Shown here: positions 1 through 10,739 of the stretch, piece by piece
Layout of the letters: every line of letters starts with the position of its first letter
Numbering within the stretch: the first letter of the stretch is position 1
DNA from: Heliopora coerulea
Taxonomy: Eukaryota; Cnidaria; Anthozoa; Scleralcyonacea; Helioporidae
Direction of reading: 5' to 3'
Length of the DNA: 64,000 nucleotides
Assembly: GCA_030142905.1 (NCBI GenBank)
Contig: JASJOG010000622.1
Span: 1-64,000 of the forward strand
Notes under the pieces: model-generated
The model's input: only the letters and a program-made list of their open reading frames with translations
What the model was told of the DNA's origin: nothing
Databases searched by the model: none
Translations under genes and position numbers: made by a program

Positions 1-75
1 CCAGTAGGTCACGCCGCCACTGGATGCTTGAATGGATGAATGGAAGGATGAGTGAATGAATGAATAATGATAATG
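1..75. repeat. short ATGA/GGATGA-type simple repeat
   Basis: Degenerate tetranucleotide-like runs (ggatgaatgga, gaatgaatgaat) fill the left edge. No gene is seen before 250. The stretch may belong to an upstream intron or 5' region of the oxidase gene. Confidence 0.5.
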
Positions 76-270
76 AAAAGATGTTCCGCATACACAAGCT
101 GTTTCATGCCATTAACATTACTATAAAAGGGATTTATTGACTAAATTTCAGACATATTTGGAGGAATGTATGGCATAATGATCATTGCATTAACATTTTG
201 ACCTAGTCTCATAATTCTGCATATTCTGGTTTTATTATTAATCTATTTCAGCAAAAGCCAAACACCAATA

Positions 271-763
271 ATGACATCACAAAAAGACGAGGATGAAATA
301 TATGGAAGGAAACGTCTCCAGCATGAACCAGACTGGTTGACAGGAGATTTGGGAAATTATCCTATTCGTCGTGAACGAACAACCCCAAAAGAAGTAACAA
401 GAACCTTAACTGGAGGGAAAAAATCATTTTTAAAGTCCTCTGAAGGGAACAGTCTTAAGCCGATTCAACAAATTGACTTGCTTAAGCCGTTATTAATGGA
501 TATCGTAAATGATGGCTTGAAGCACGTATATGAAAATTACAAAAGTATACAATTGGCAGAGGAGAGTTCAAATGCGCACATCAGGGATGGAGACGTAACA
601 GACGTCATCATCATTGGGGCTGGAATGGCAGGATTAGCGGCAGCGTATGAGCTGAATAGAGCCGGTTTGAAAGTGGCAGTGGTTGAGCAAACTACACGAA
701 TTGGCGGTAGAGTGTTCACCTTGGGAGAAAAGGATGGACTAGAAAACGGTCTGCATGGGGAGG
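271..763 (+). CDS. oxidase exon 1 (FAD-binding N-terminus)
   Basis: It encodes a charged N-terminal stretch of about 110 residues (rich in K, R, E and D), then the FAD dinucleotide-binding beta-alpha-beta fold. The donor gtaagta at 764 follows one base of a split Ala codon completed by exon 2. The N-terminal 110 residues have no domain that I recognise. Confidence 0.85.
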
Positions 764-3700
764 GTAAGTAGTAAATCGCTCATTAATTTGTGTTCAGTAT
801 CCAATTGAAAAACAAATTACTTTAGCCTGAGCTTCAGAAATCACGCAATCTTCTTACTATTCCGTGTAGCACCGTCACCACCATAGCTACGCAGTCTGTA
901 TTCTCTTCCAGTAAGAAATAGATTTTGATTTTATTTTACCGATAGCAGCATGTTGGTTTTTCCTTCTAACGGGCTGTTGACACTGACCATTAAACCGCTT
1001 TACCGACAAACACATCCTAACAGTATAGGTATCGCCATCCAAGAGTCTTTGTAATATACCTTCATGTAATATATTACGTCTACAGATATATCCGTAATCT
1101 CTTTTCTGATCCCCCACGAGATAGAAAGAGATAAACGTGATTTTATCAAAAGCGACTTCTGTAGATGATTCGTATCGCAAATAACATTTCGCAACGTCTG
1201 GCAGATGTCACTATCTTTTATAAAACTTTTACATTGTAAATTATTATTTGAATATAACGTCCCATTAACAGAAGTGATAAGATTAGGCAGGGATTTGTGG
1301 ACAGATATTGTGTAGAATCACAAAAAACTTTATTCAGTTGCTATCCGAGACAAGGGTCAAATAACAATGCAAATACAAGAAAAATTGCTTACCTCATCCC
1401 TAACAAAAAATGCATTGCGTCAAGCTTGATTTTAGATCTGTTACTCGACAATGTACGGGTCGTTCAAGTGGCCAGAGGTTTGAAGAGAAGGAAAGTATGG
1501 AAGAAGGACTCTCATCAGCAGTCGACATCTTGTATGATCAGCGGTTTTCAAAATCTTATAACTAATAAGGTGTATGAACGTGGGGGGCGTTTGGGGCACG
1601 TGCCCCCACAATCTTTTGGAAACAACAAAAAGTGCCCTTTTTTAAAAAAAAAGAAATGCCTTTTCATAACAAAGTAAAATGCATCAATTAATGCCCTCTT
1701 CTCTGTGTTTACAGATTAAAAGATAAATAAGGATATGAAGAAAAAGCATATTGATCGGGAAAGAAACATTACTCAGATACTGTTGGAGATTTTAAATTTT
1801 TTAAACTTTTTCTAATTTAGTCTTAACACTGGTGTTAACTACTAGTTTTCCTAAAATGCAAACCTCATGTCAAAGGAACTGGTATGACAAATGCTATCTA
1901 TTTTGAGGGTGCCCTTTCTATGCAAAAATGTGCCTCTGAAAAGTTTTGCGCCCCCAGCACACACTTGTTTCCTATGCCACAGCTTATAACCGAATGATTA
2001 GACTACACAAACATGCAAATACTGAAGATCGATGAAAGTTTGTTGAGCCCTAACCCTCTAATAACAATTTCTGAGGCCCAGACGGGGATCAAACATATGG
2101 CAGTTCACATTTCTGACATCTTAGCTAGCCATCTCAGCCTCGGTGGTTCAATGTCTGGAACGTCTCACCGCTCATCAGAACTTTGTGGATTCGGTCCCCG
2201 ACGGGGCTCAGAAATCGTTTTCCTCAGGTAAGGACTTGACGAACGTTCATCTGTCATCTGTGATATTTCCAAGCACCCAGTTTCCCATCTACAACGTGAC
2301 TATATCGACAAACAAATATAAGCAAACATAACACTTTAAATTTATTAAACCCAACCAAGAGCATATTACATTTATTTGAAATACGTCTACATTGAGGCGT
2401 TAACAGTCTTCTAAACATTTCTTAGCGAAGTCTATAAATCAAAGTGTTTAAACGATCGAGTAGATCGTTTAAACGTGGTCTTGTCTACAACTCTACTCGA
2501 TCGTTATTTTAAAATTTGTTCTTCATACCACCTTTTTCATTCTGAAATACTTAAACTGAAAAAAATACTTCTCAATAATGGTTACCCCGAGGTTTTTCTT
2601 GATCGCTGTATTCGTGTCTTTCTTGACAGGCTGTTTAGTCCACCCCCTCATGATACAAATGTCTCTCATAAAACTGTTATCAATTTCTCTCTTCCCTTCA
2701 CAGGGTCTCACTCTCTACAGATTCGAACACAAATCATAAAATTGTGTTCCTCTGCCTTCCCAGATTTGTCTTTACGATTTATTTTCCGATCTGGCCGGCG
2801 CTTGTCTAGTTTCTTTCCCTTCAAAGACCGGATTCCCATGTTAATGAGATCGCGTGTTGTTTATAATTACACGTGTCGATGCTGCGGTGCATCGTATTTG
2901 GGGCAAACACGCCGCCATTTACATATACGTATTTCGGAGCACATGGGAGTTTCGCCTTTGACGGGAAAGAAACGGGCTACTCATTCACTGTCGAGCGTTC
3001 TCACTCATACTCGTCAAACCGGACATAGCATCTCCCCCGACGACTTTACTATTGTCTCTTCCTGCCGTTCCAATTCAAATTTTGAACTACTTCTTCGGGA
3101 AAGCCTACTTATTTCTAAACTCAAACCTCCGCTCAACGAAAATATCTCTTCCACACCTCTTTCTTTGTTTTAGTCTCTCGTCCCCGTTATTTATTTTTCT
3201 CTCAGCTTCTTACTTGTCACCTTTTGTGATTGGTTGGGTGCTAATTAATTATTCATTCTCGCATGTAAATAGACTTACCTATATATAGACACTGATAACC
3301 TTGTAATATTACACTCTAAAGATGTTGCACGTTGCAACGAAACGTGAAATCCTACAATGTCGTATAATTAAAGGGGGAATCCAGCCAAAATACAAGTTGA
3401 GCTCATATGAAAAAGCATACGTAGTTTGGTTAGGCCCTGCAGTGTGTTTGCGTAGTTTTGCTTAGTTAAGGAGAAAATGGCCCGCAAAGATGTGAAAATT
3501 AGCAAATGTAGACGCCATGTTTACTCTTCCTCGTGCAGACGCGGATTTCAGCGGCTATGCCGATTTTGTCGTCACCGAGTGCTACTCGCCAAATAGCGTG
3601 AAATTAAAACTTTACCGTTCCGTGTGAATATTCGATTAGATTTGTTAGAACTGTGTAAAATGCCTCACTGTATGGTTCTGATGTGTACCAATGGATGGTG

Positions 3701-6700
3701 CAAAACAAAGGGTAATGGAATAACCTATCATAGGCTTCCCAATGGCCTGCTAAAAAGCGTTTGGCTGCGAAATATCCGCCGCGACAACCCGCGCAGACCA
3801 AGTAACTCGTTCGTTTGTAGCGCGCACTTTACGGAGGATTTCTTTATCCAGCAACTGAAATTTGCGGTCACAAAACCTCTAAAAAGCTGAAGCGCACAGC
3901 AGTGCCAACGTTATTTTCATTTCCAACAACAAGAAACGAGGAAACTTGTCGCCAGTCAAATCGAAGGCAAATTGAAGCAAGAGCAAAGGTAAACAATAGT
4001 CAAGCAACCATTGCTTTTGTCTATTTCAAACAACGCAAGGTATTGGTAATCAGTAATAAGTTTAATTCTATTTGTCCCTGTCAAGGTGGTTGAAGGGGAA
4101 ACTAAACATGATGTGTACGAGTATATTTGCGATGAAATTGAAAAGTCGTCTCCGAGAGTAATAGATGATGTTGTTCACAAAAACAGCAATATGGAGGTGC
4201 AGCAATCCGTCTGGAATCTACCTTTACAAATCAATGGCAATGCTGAAATAGGACAATCAGCAGTGACTACCCCTACAATTAAAACATTTAGGAGCATGGC
4301 GACGCAGAATTCAACGCAGTTGAATCTCGTGACAACAAAGGCACTCTTGCTCCCCATTCATTATTTGGCAATGACTACATTCACACCTACAATGGACAAA
4401 CATATTGATGCCAGAAATCAAATATAACAAAACTTCTCACTTAAAATTGTTTCAATATTGCGTCACTAATAAATTCAATACGTTGGACATCTCACCAGTC
4501 TAAATTGCCTAATCTGGCAGCCAACAAAGGTGCATTATTTTGTTCTTTTTCATACGAGTCGCCAGATTCATCATTGCTCGACTAAAACCTTGGTTGTAAC
4601 TGGGATTCTTCGATTTCCTACAGCTGAAAATTTTGTCCTAATACTTCTTCCACTACCTCATTTAAGGCGGTAGAAGAACTGGAACTTGAAAAATCGTCAT
4701 CAGATGAGTAATCATGATAAATATTCATCATGATACCCGACAATAACAGCTCCACTATTGCTCACGACTTGAGAAGAAGCATTCAGTGACGTCAAAATGG
4801 GCATACCCGCCGAAATCCGCGTCTGCACGAGAAAGAGTAAACATGGCGCCGACGTTCGTTAATTTTCACATCTTTTCGGGCCATTTTCTCTTCAACTAAG
4901 CAAAACTACGCAAAAATACTTCAGGACCAAACCAAACTAGCTATGCTCTTCCATATGAACTCAACTGGTATTTTGGCTGAAGTGCCCCTTTAAGAAAACT
5001 TATTGGCCTTAATATTTTGTTATGGCTATTCATAGAGGTTTTAACCCTATGGCATTTTTAAAATTTGAAACGCTTGCAAAAATAAACATGCAATCAAACT
5101 GTAGATTTCACTTGGTATTAGGCTTACTCCAACGCTTATCGAGGAAAACACCCCCGAGAGCCAGTGTGGCTTCCGCCCAAATGGGAGCACTGCTGACATG
5201 ACATTCGTGTTCAGGCAGATGCAAAAGAAGTGTAGGGAACAAAATATCGCTCTCTACGCAGCCTTTATAGATATTACCAAGGCATTTGACACAGTGAGCC
5301 GTGAGGGCCTGTAAGAAATCTTAGTGCCCTTGGGCTGCCCGCCCAAGTTCTTCACAACACTCCGGGAGCTTCACGATGGCCAATTGGTTCAGGTCAAGCA
5401 GTCTGACAATCTGTCCAACAGCTTTCACGTGTCAAATGGGTTTAAGGAAGGGTGCATCCACGCTCCGACTTATTCTCCATTTTCTACAGTATGATGATCA
5501 CTCAGGCAAAGAACAACATCGAAGATGGCATCTACATCCGCTTCTAAATAGACGGGAGCATCTTCAACCTCAGGAAGTCTGCTGGTACGCATGAAAATTC
5601 ATCACCAACTGGTGCTCGAGCTCTTGTATGCTGACGACTGCGCGCTGCTTGCACCCACAGAGGATTTGCTCCAACGCATAGTTGACTGCTTTGCAAAAGC
5701 AACAACAGCCTTCGGCCTCACCATTAGCCTGAAGAAGACGGAGGTCTTGAACCAGTCGCCTCCTGGCGAATCCAACTGTGAACCCAACATCTTGATCAAC
5801 AACACTAGGCTTAATGCAGTCGAACACTTCACCTACTTAGGTAGTGTAATGTCGAACAATGCCACCACGGGTAAAGACCTAGACAACCGCCTATCCAAAG
5901 CCAGCTGATCCTTCGGGCGCCTTTTTAAGAGAGTGTGGCAAGATCACTGTTTACGTATGTCCACCAAACTGAAAGTTTACAGGGCGGTGATAATCCGCAC
6001 CCTCCTCTATGGAGCATAGTCCTGTGTTCCGTACAGGAAGTAAATGCGACGGGCAGAACAATTCCATCAACGCTGCCTGCGCAAAATTCTTATCATCAAC
6101 AGGCAGGAATTTGTTTCGAACCAGGAGGTGCTGGAGAGATTGAACCTAACGAGCATCGAAGCCATAGTCATGAAACATCAGCTGAGGTGGGCCGGTCACA
6201 TGACGATGATGGAGAGCGAGCGACTCCCAAAAGCTCTCTTCTTTGGCGAACTCTCCAAAGGCAATTAGAAAATATGAACTTCCAAAATTTCTTTGCGAAT
6301 TATTGTGTTAGGAGATTCATTTCAGAAGACATCAAAAAATCTCGCAGTATCGGATCTATCGAAATCACGATAAAGCACTCCTGTTCGGTTTTCAAATATT
6401 ACATGGAGATGGAGATGGAGATGGAGATGGAGACAGATAGTTCGATACATACAAAAAATAGAAAGTTGCTTGAGTGTCTCTGAGCTGTGACAGAAACGTG
6501 AATGACGCCATTTTAACTGGAAAAGGCAAAAAGGAAACCTATATGAATGTTTCTATCACAGTACGGAGATATGTAAACTATTTTCTATATGAAGTTTTTG
6601 AGTTTTAGTGACTTCATCAGTATCTCTTTACTCTGATACAAATATGAAATGACGTCAGTATGTTCCTGCTCTCTGAGAGAAAATGAGGCTCGTCCAATCA

Positions 6701-9700
6701 GACCGTGCGCAGGATGACTGTTTTTTTTATAAATATATTTAACAGGAAGCCTTCCAAACAATATTTGGCTTTAAATTTGAGAGTGGCCTTCCATCTCCCG
6801 CTTGCTCTCCCCTCGCCGGCATTTTGAATTAAAGCAATTTTCTTTGTTTTTCTTTATAATATCCAGGTGCTTACTTTTTGACAACAGTTCTTCGCTCTAT
6901 TAAGTGCATCGCTGAATGTTTAATCCCTCAGTTTAGACTTCTGTAATTTCTCTTTTCCAGTCTTTTGCTTTTTTAAAATATAAATGAGCGATCAATATGC
7001 TTTTCTTCTTGGAAAGAACGTCCCTGGCAGCTTTTCCTCATGCTTTCCTTCCTGTTGAGGGAAGTATTCATCCCGAAATTGATTGATTCCCTCGTAAATC
7101 GCGATATATTTTGGCGTCACTGTTCCCATTAGTCTTATATTTGCCTTGAGTTGAAACTTTTACTCATTCAGAACGAACAACTGTAGCTATGCGTCCGCTA
7201 TGTGGGACATCTAACTTATTTTCTAACGACTGTAAAATAACCGAGATTTTTTATGACTAAACAATTGCTGTAGTGGTTCAACTTTTTTTCCAACGCGAAC
7301 TCCTCGTTCGATAAGTAAAATCGCTTGGCGTTAGCCAAAATAAAATAAAATAAAAAGAAGTCTTATCAAGCTGAAAAAGAGCTATTAGACAGCGACCCCA
7401 CCACAAGTCGTCATTCACCTTTTAATGGATTCAACTTTTTATTTTATTTTTCTTGTTTTCTTTAGCTGGAGCCATGAGACTTCCATGTAGAGCGACAACT
7501 CCTCTCTCAGATGTGACCCATTTCCTGACAGATACTTATATTCATTTGTTTAATTTGGAAATTGAGGAGTTTCTCAACCACAGTGATAATGCTTTTCTGA
7601 AGTTTTACAATGAACCGGCAACACGAGCGAAGGGTACATGCGTTGACTTTGATTATCATTATGTTATAGCCTTATGAATCTAACCCTTCATTATGCTATT
7701 GACCGCAGTGGTTTGGATTGCACAACCGCCGTTATTTGCAAATTCAATAGGTTTTCTGTGTTTGACAAATTATTTACCAACGATTTACTGGGTGGAAAGT
7801 AAAGTCGCAGTATGAAAATAAGAGCCCAGCTCAAAACTCTCACGGAAAAAGGCATCTCTCAACAATGGAGAAAAACTGGTGTACACATAATTAAGAATAT
7901 ATTTTACTGACGTTTCGTCGCTAGTAGCGCAATATATTCAGAGTAAGAATGAATCCAGGGAGTTAGCATTTTTAAAATATCTTTACATGGAATAGGATAA
8001 TCTCATTGGCTTTGTGTTATCCTATACTATGTAAGTATAATACAATATGATAACTCCCTGTATTCATTCTTACTCTGAACATGTCGTGCGACTAGGGACG
8101 AAAGGTCAGTAATTATGTTCACACTGGTTTTACTCTATTGCTGGGAGATGTCTCTTTCCGTGAGGTTTTTATGTTGTTCAAATACGAGACTAAATCCACA
8201 GAATGTACTTGATATCCCTCAAAGGAAAAGCGGCTTTAATGAATTAAATAAAAATATCTGTGAAATGTATGTATGTATTTATGCATGCATATATGTAATT
8301 ATGCATGCATGTACGTATATATGTATGTGCGTATTGTGTATGTATGTGTGAACGTATGAATGTATGAATGTATGAATGTGTGAAAGAACGAACGAATGAA
8401 CGAATGAACAAATGAACGAATGAACGAATTAATGAATGAGTGAATAAGTGTGTGTTTCAATCTTTCTTTCTAGATTGGGATGATAATCTTTTCGATAACC
8501 TGTGGCCCGGCTGGGATAATACTATCAGAGGCAGAGACATGGGTATAACAAATATTGGTATGTAATTATTAGACTGCGGATGTATTTAGCCTGGGTTAGG
8601 CAGACATTTTTAGCAAGTCTGACCCTGGTCATTTTATGAGATCATTATATTTAGTCCCAAAAACTAATCCATTTTGAATGAGGCATAAGTGGACGGACCT
8701 CTCCTGAAAAAATTTCGATTAATGATTTGTGCATTCTAAAATTTGAACCACAGGTCACTTTATGAAACAGCTTTTCCCGCCATATTTCAGTGTTTCAATT
8801 TTAACTATGATTAATCTTTTTACGTCCTAACTTCAACACCAGTCTACCAAGGCCCCCTCGCTCACCTCCAAAGGGTAACACTCCCGCAGTAGAGATACAG
8901 CTGCAATTTCTTTCATATTTAATTTTAGATGACTACTATGATCGCACCACTAAAATTGTCACAGATCAGCTGCGTCGATGGCTGGAAGAAGCTGAGCAGC
9001 AGGACGACGTAAGCCAAGCTAAAAGGGAAAAGTGGAAGCGTTGGATAGACAACTGGGGTCAGTTCACTCTGGAGGGTTTCCTACAAAGTACCTACGAGGT
9101 AGTCTTGACAAAAATTCCTGATGTTGACGACCAGGAGGGCCTGGAAGAACTTGCACGTTTGCTGCCGTGGCCTGATGCAGCCGTGAGAGCCTATTCCGTA
9201 TTTTCATACACAGAGCAGCTTGATCAGAGCTTGGTGCAGTACCTTAGAGATCAACTGGGACAGTGGTGGTCACCTAATATGCATCGCATCAAAAGTGGCA
9301 TGTCGAAACTTCCCGAAGCCTTTGCCGAGAAATTAGAGGGGAAAATCAGGTTTAATCGCACCGCCAACGAAATTGTCTACACATTTGACAAATATAACCC
9401 AGGCATGAACAGAGTCGAGATTAAGGGTTATTACACTAATAGTAAACGGCCTTTTCCCACAATTGTCGGAAGAGCTGCAATTGTTACCACTCCAATCAAC
9501 ATTCTTCGACAGATCACATTTACAGCCAAGCCGAGTACTGCTACACCACCTCCTCCACAAGAGTTTTACCAGGCAATCGAAGACATATTTACTGGTCCAT
9601 CGACCAAGATATTCATTCAGACAAGGACCAGATTTTGGGAAAAAGGAGACCACCCTATTAAGGGAGGATTCTCCAAAACAAACCTCCCCATTGGACAGAT

Positions 9701-10109
9701 TCATTACGTCACCAACGATAGTAGTTGCCACGATGACAGAGAAAAGACAGAAAAAGGGCTTTTGTTAATTTACACCTGGAAGTCCGAAGCTTTGCTTTTT
9801 GGCTCACTGGATCCGGATATTGCGGTAAAGGAAGCCGTAGAGCAGATTGCCACCATTCATAAAGATATTGAAGAGGAGTTTAAACTTGGACTTGTCCATG
9901 CCTGGTATAATCAACCATCTGCGCAAGGTGCATATGGCCTTCTCAAGCCGAACCAGTTCAAGAATGTAATATGGTTGTGGAAACCAATGTGCAACTTGTG
10001 TTTTGCTGGAGAGACTTTGTCCACTTGTTCCGGGTGGATCGAAGGAGCCTTGGAAAGTGGTTTAAGGGCCGCCTACCAGTTATACCTAAGATACAAGGAT
10101 CGTGTTTGA
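271..10109 (+). CDS. flavin-dependent L-amino-acid / monoamine oxidase, four coding exons
   Basis: The product should oxidise an amine or amino acid with FAD, releasing imino/keto product, ammonia and H2O2. I read exons 271-763, 7466-7633, 8474-8557 and 8929-10109; every intron is GT-AG and phase 1, and the joined frame is 641 codons plus stop without a break. Residues 111-127 carry the Rossmann FAD motif (IIIGAGMAG), followed by the RIGGRV segment typical of the family. The exon 1/2 join creates the EAGAMRLP substrate-site segment. The C-terminus has FAGE near residue 607 and then GWIEGALESG, the second FAD-contact block. Length fits secreted or bacterial-type L-amino-acid oxidases, but I see no clear signal peptide. 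The start is the first ATG in exon 1, 19 nt after an acceptor-like tttcag; the frame stays open back to that acceptor, so upstream coding sequence cannot be excluded. Substrate preference cannot be read from the sequence. Confidence 0.88.
1565..1985. repeat. possible MITE with hAT-like ends in intron 1
   Basis: The left part (tggggggcgtttggggcac near 1580) and the reverse complement of the right part (tgctgggggcgcaaaac near 1950) resemble each other, and both are followed by GTGCCCTTT-like stretches. This suggests a small non-autonomous DNA transposon with decayed inverted ends. No target duplication is visible. Confidence 0.3.
2069..2216. repeat. pair of decayed tRNA-like (SINE-type) sequences in opposite orientation
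   Basis: 2069-2125 reads on the - strand and 2150-2216 on the + strand as degraded tRNA halves: gcccagacggggatcaaac at one end and cggtccccgacggggctc at the other match T-arm/acceptor ends. The same type occurs near 35319. Too decayed to be a tRNA gene. Confidence 0.4.
2446..2474. repeat. perfect 12-bp-arm palindrome at the left end of a Penelope fragment
   Basis: The arms GTTTAAACGATC and its exact reverse complement are separated by five bases. The palindrome sits where the Penelope-like frame begins, so it may mark the 5' truncation and insertion junction. Confidence 0.5.
2475..3173 (+). pseudogene. Penelope-like retroelement 3' half: RT thumb and GIY-YIG endonuclease
   Basis: An open frame of about 230 codons. 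The first 120 residues look like the region after the RT palm. From about residue 130 (RSRVVYNYTCRCCGASYLGQ) it has the Penelope GIY-YIG endonuclease layout: a Cys pair, the YLGQT core, RRHLHIRISEH and a C-terminal E-L-LLISKLKPPLN block. The RT palm is absent, so this is a 5'-truncated copy inside intron 1 of the oxidase, in the same orientation. A decayed hammerhead-like motif follows at 3315-3347, as expected at the end of a Penelope unit. Confidence 0.8.
3315..3347 (+). ncRNA. decayed hammerhead-like motif of the Penelope copy
   Basis: CTAAAGA, then GTTGC/GCAAC arms around a short loop, then GAAACGT. Compared with the copies at 57293 and 58859, the invariant G of CTGANGA is changed to A, so self-cleavage is unlikely. 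Confidence 0.5.
3660..3890 (+). pseudogene. THAP zinc-finger domain of a Kolobok transposase
   Basis: Starting at the ATG at 3660, the frame shows the C2CH THAP signature: C-x4-C near the N-terminus, YHRLP, a Trp in VWLRNIRRD, and VCSAHF. The AVPTLF box that normally closes the domain appears just downstream (about 3900-3915) in another frame, so one frameshift separates them. The domain would bind the transposon ends. The frame lies inside the 3372-4989 element. Confidence 0.75.
4086..4427 (+). pseudogene. unidentified downstream frame of the Kolobok element
   Basis: About 113 open codons, polar, with no catalytic motif that I recognise. Its position after the THAP domain suggests the linker part of a transposase whose catalytic core has been deleted. 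It may be only a chance open frame. Confidence 0.3.
5120..6268 (+). pseudogene. decayed LINE reverse transcriptase in intron 1
   Basis: Non-LTR reverse transcriptase blocks appear in order across several frames: SQCGFRPNGS (about 5160), FIDITKAFDTVSREGL (about 5265, with the first catalytic Asp), a degraded QGC-like block near 5440, LLYADDCALL (5612-5641, catalytic YADD), SLKKTEVL, YLGSVMS, then HQRCLRKIL and LRWAGHMTMM at the C-terminus. Stops and shifts near 5312, 5490, 5906 and 6020 make it non-functional. The endonuclease is missing. Oriented like the host gene. Confidence 0.75.
6403..6434. repeat. (GAGATG)n microsatellite
   Basis: About five uninterrupted copies of GAGATG at the end of the LINE relic. 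It may be the 3' repeat tail of that LINE or an unrelated simple repeat. Confidence 0.7.
7466..7633 (+). CDS. oxidase exon 2
   Basis: It starts after a pyrimidine-rich acceptor (ttttctttag) and encodes GAMRLP followed by an FYNEPATRAK segment. The donor is a weak gtacat at 7634, the least certain junction of the gene. It is supported because both neighbouring exons need phase 1 and the family has a short loop here. Confidence 0.75.
7836..8172. repeat. fold-back repeat in intron 2 with two decayed hammerhead-like motifs
   Basis: The left arm (about 7836-8000) and right arm (about 8021-8172) are diverged reverse complements that run almost to the centre, for example cagagtaagaatgaat at 7939 against attcattcttactctg at 8063. 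Each arm carries a CTGAA...GAAA motif pointing inward: - strand 7906-7943 and + strand 8072-8110. Both have lost the G of CTGANGA. The element lies between oxidase exons 2 and 3. Confidence 0.6.
8265..8452. repeat. tetranucleotide microsatellite, ATGT to ATGA
   Basis: Runs of tgtatgtatgta pass into gaatgaacgaatgaac over about 190 bp, ending 20 bp before the acceptor of exon 3. Length changes here could affect the branch-point region. Confidence 0.7.
8474..8557 (+). CDS. oxidase exon 3
   Basis: An 84-nt exon between acceptor ctttctag and donor gtatgta. It encodes a Trp- and Asp-rich segment (WDDNLFDNLWPGWD) that links the FAD and substrate-binding regions. Both ends are phase 1, so it could be skipped without shifting the frame. 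Confidence 0.75.
8929..10109 (+). CDS. oxidase exon 4 (substrate domain and C-terminal FAD block)
   Basis: It starts after acceptor aattttag and is open to the TGA at 10107-10109. It encodes a helical, charged segment, the substrate-binding domain and the C-terminal FAGE and GWIEGALESG blocks. Two thirds of the protein lies in this one exon. Confidence 0.85.
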
Positions 10110-10407
10110 TTCAAACTAGTAAAGAATTACGTTAGAAACATTTGTAATAACTTCATTTTTCGTTGTTTATCGTTGCTTTCGAATTATAACCTCTGTAATG
10201 TACCAGTGTAGGACAGCTGCTGTAGCTGTTGTTCGGTTTTTTGTTGGCCGTTTTTTTAACGTAGATTTGTTAAAAAGCCGAACTTGTTCATGTTTATGTA
10301 CGAAAAAGTTGTAATAATCCTTTCTTTCAATTGCTTCGCTTGTTTTATTGCTATTCCTACTTATTAAGGATGATGACTGTAAACATTATTGTCACAATAG
10401 TTCTTTC

Positions 10408-10413
10408 ATTAAA
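10408..10413 (+). promoter_or_regulatory. candidate polyadenylation signal ATTAAA of the oxidase gene
   Basis: ATTAAA lies about 300 nt after the stop codon. An AATAAA also occurs near 10578. Either could end the transcript; nothing in the sequence decides between them. Confidence 0.35.
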
Positions 10414-10504
10414 GAATCATTTTCTGATAAATGGCCTGACGGAAGATTCATGATTTAAATATTGTTTGGACTCCTTTGTAGTTATTTATTTTACCTGTTG
10501 ATAC

Positions 10505-10735
10505 GTTCACCCATTAATCCATCTATTCATCCTAACGTCAGTACGTTCATCCTTTCGTTAACCCATACATCTACCTGAATAAACTATATCAAATTAACCA
10601 CTTAAAGTCGCTGTTACACTATCCAACTTGTCTTGCAACTTGTCTCGCGAGTTTGTAGCGACACAAGTTGCAGAAGTTTCCGTTCATCCTTGGGTCCATT
10701 CCATCCATCCATCCGTCCGTCTGTCCGTCATCTGT
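10505..10735. repeat. degenerate TCCA/TCCG simple repeat after the oxidase gene
   Basis: Scattered ccatccatccatccgtccgtc units and relatives. No coding signal. Confidence 0.5.
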
Positions 10736-10739
10736 CAAT

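Larger units (their letters stand above)
3372..4989 (+). mobile_element. Kolobok-type DNA transposon, non-autonomous, TTAA target duplication
   Basis: Terminal inverted repeats of about 200 bp run inward from AGGGGGAATCCAGCC on the left, and from the complementary AGGGGCACTTCAGCC on the right end read in reverse. Both ends are flanked by TTAA (3368-3371 and 4990-4993). THAP-domain transposases with TTAA duplications are known from the Kolobok superfamily. Inside are a THAP-domain frame and a second short frame, but no recognisable DDE catalytic core, so the copy appears unable to move by itself. Confidence 0.75.

Noticed and set aside
887..1677. Short open frames in intron 1
   Set aside because: No similarity, biased composition, and no splice context; they are chance open frames.
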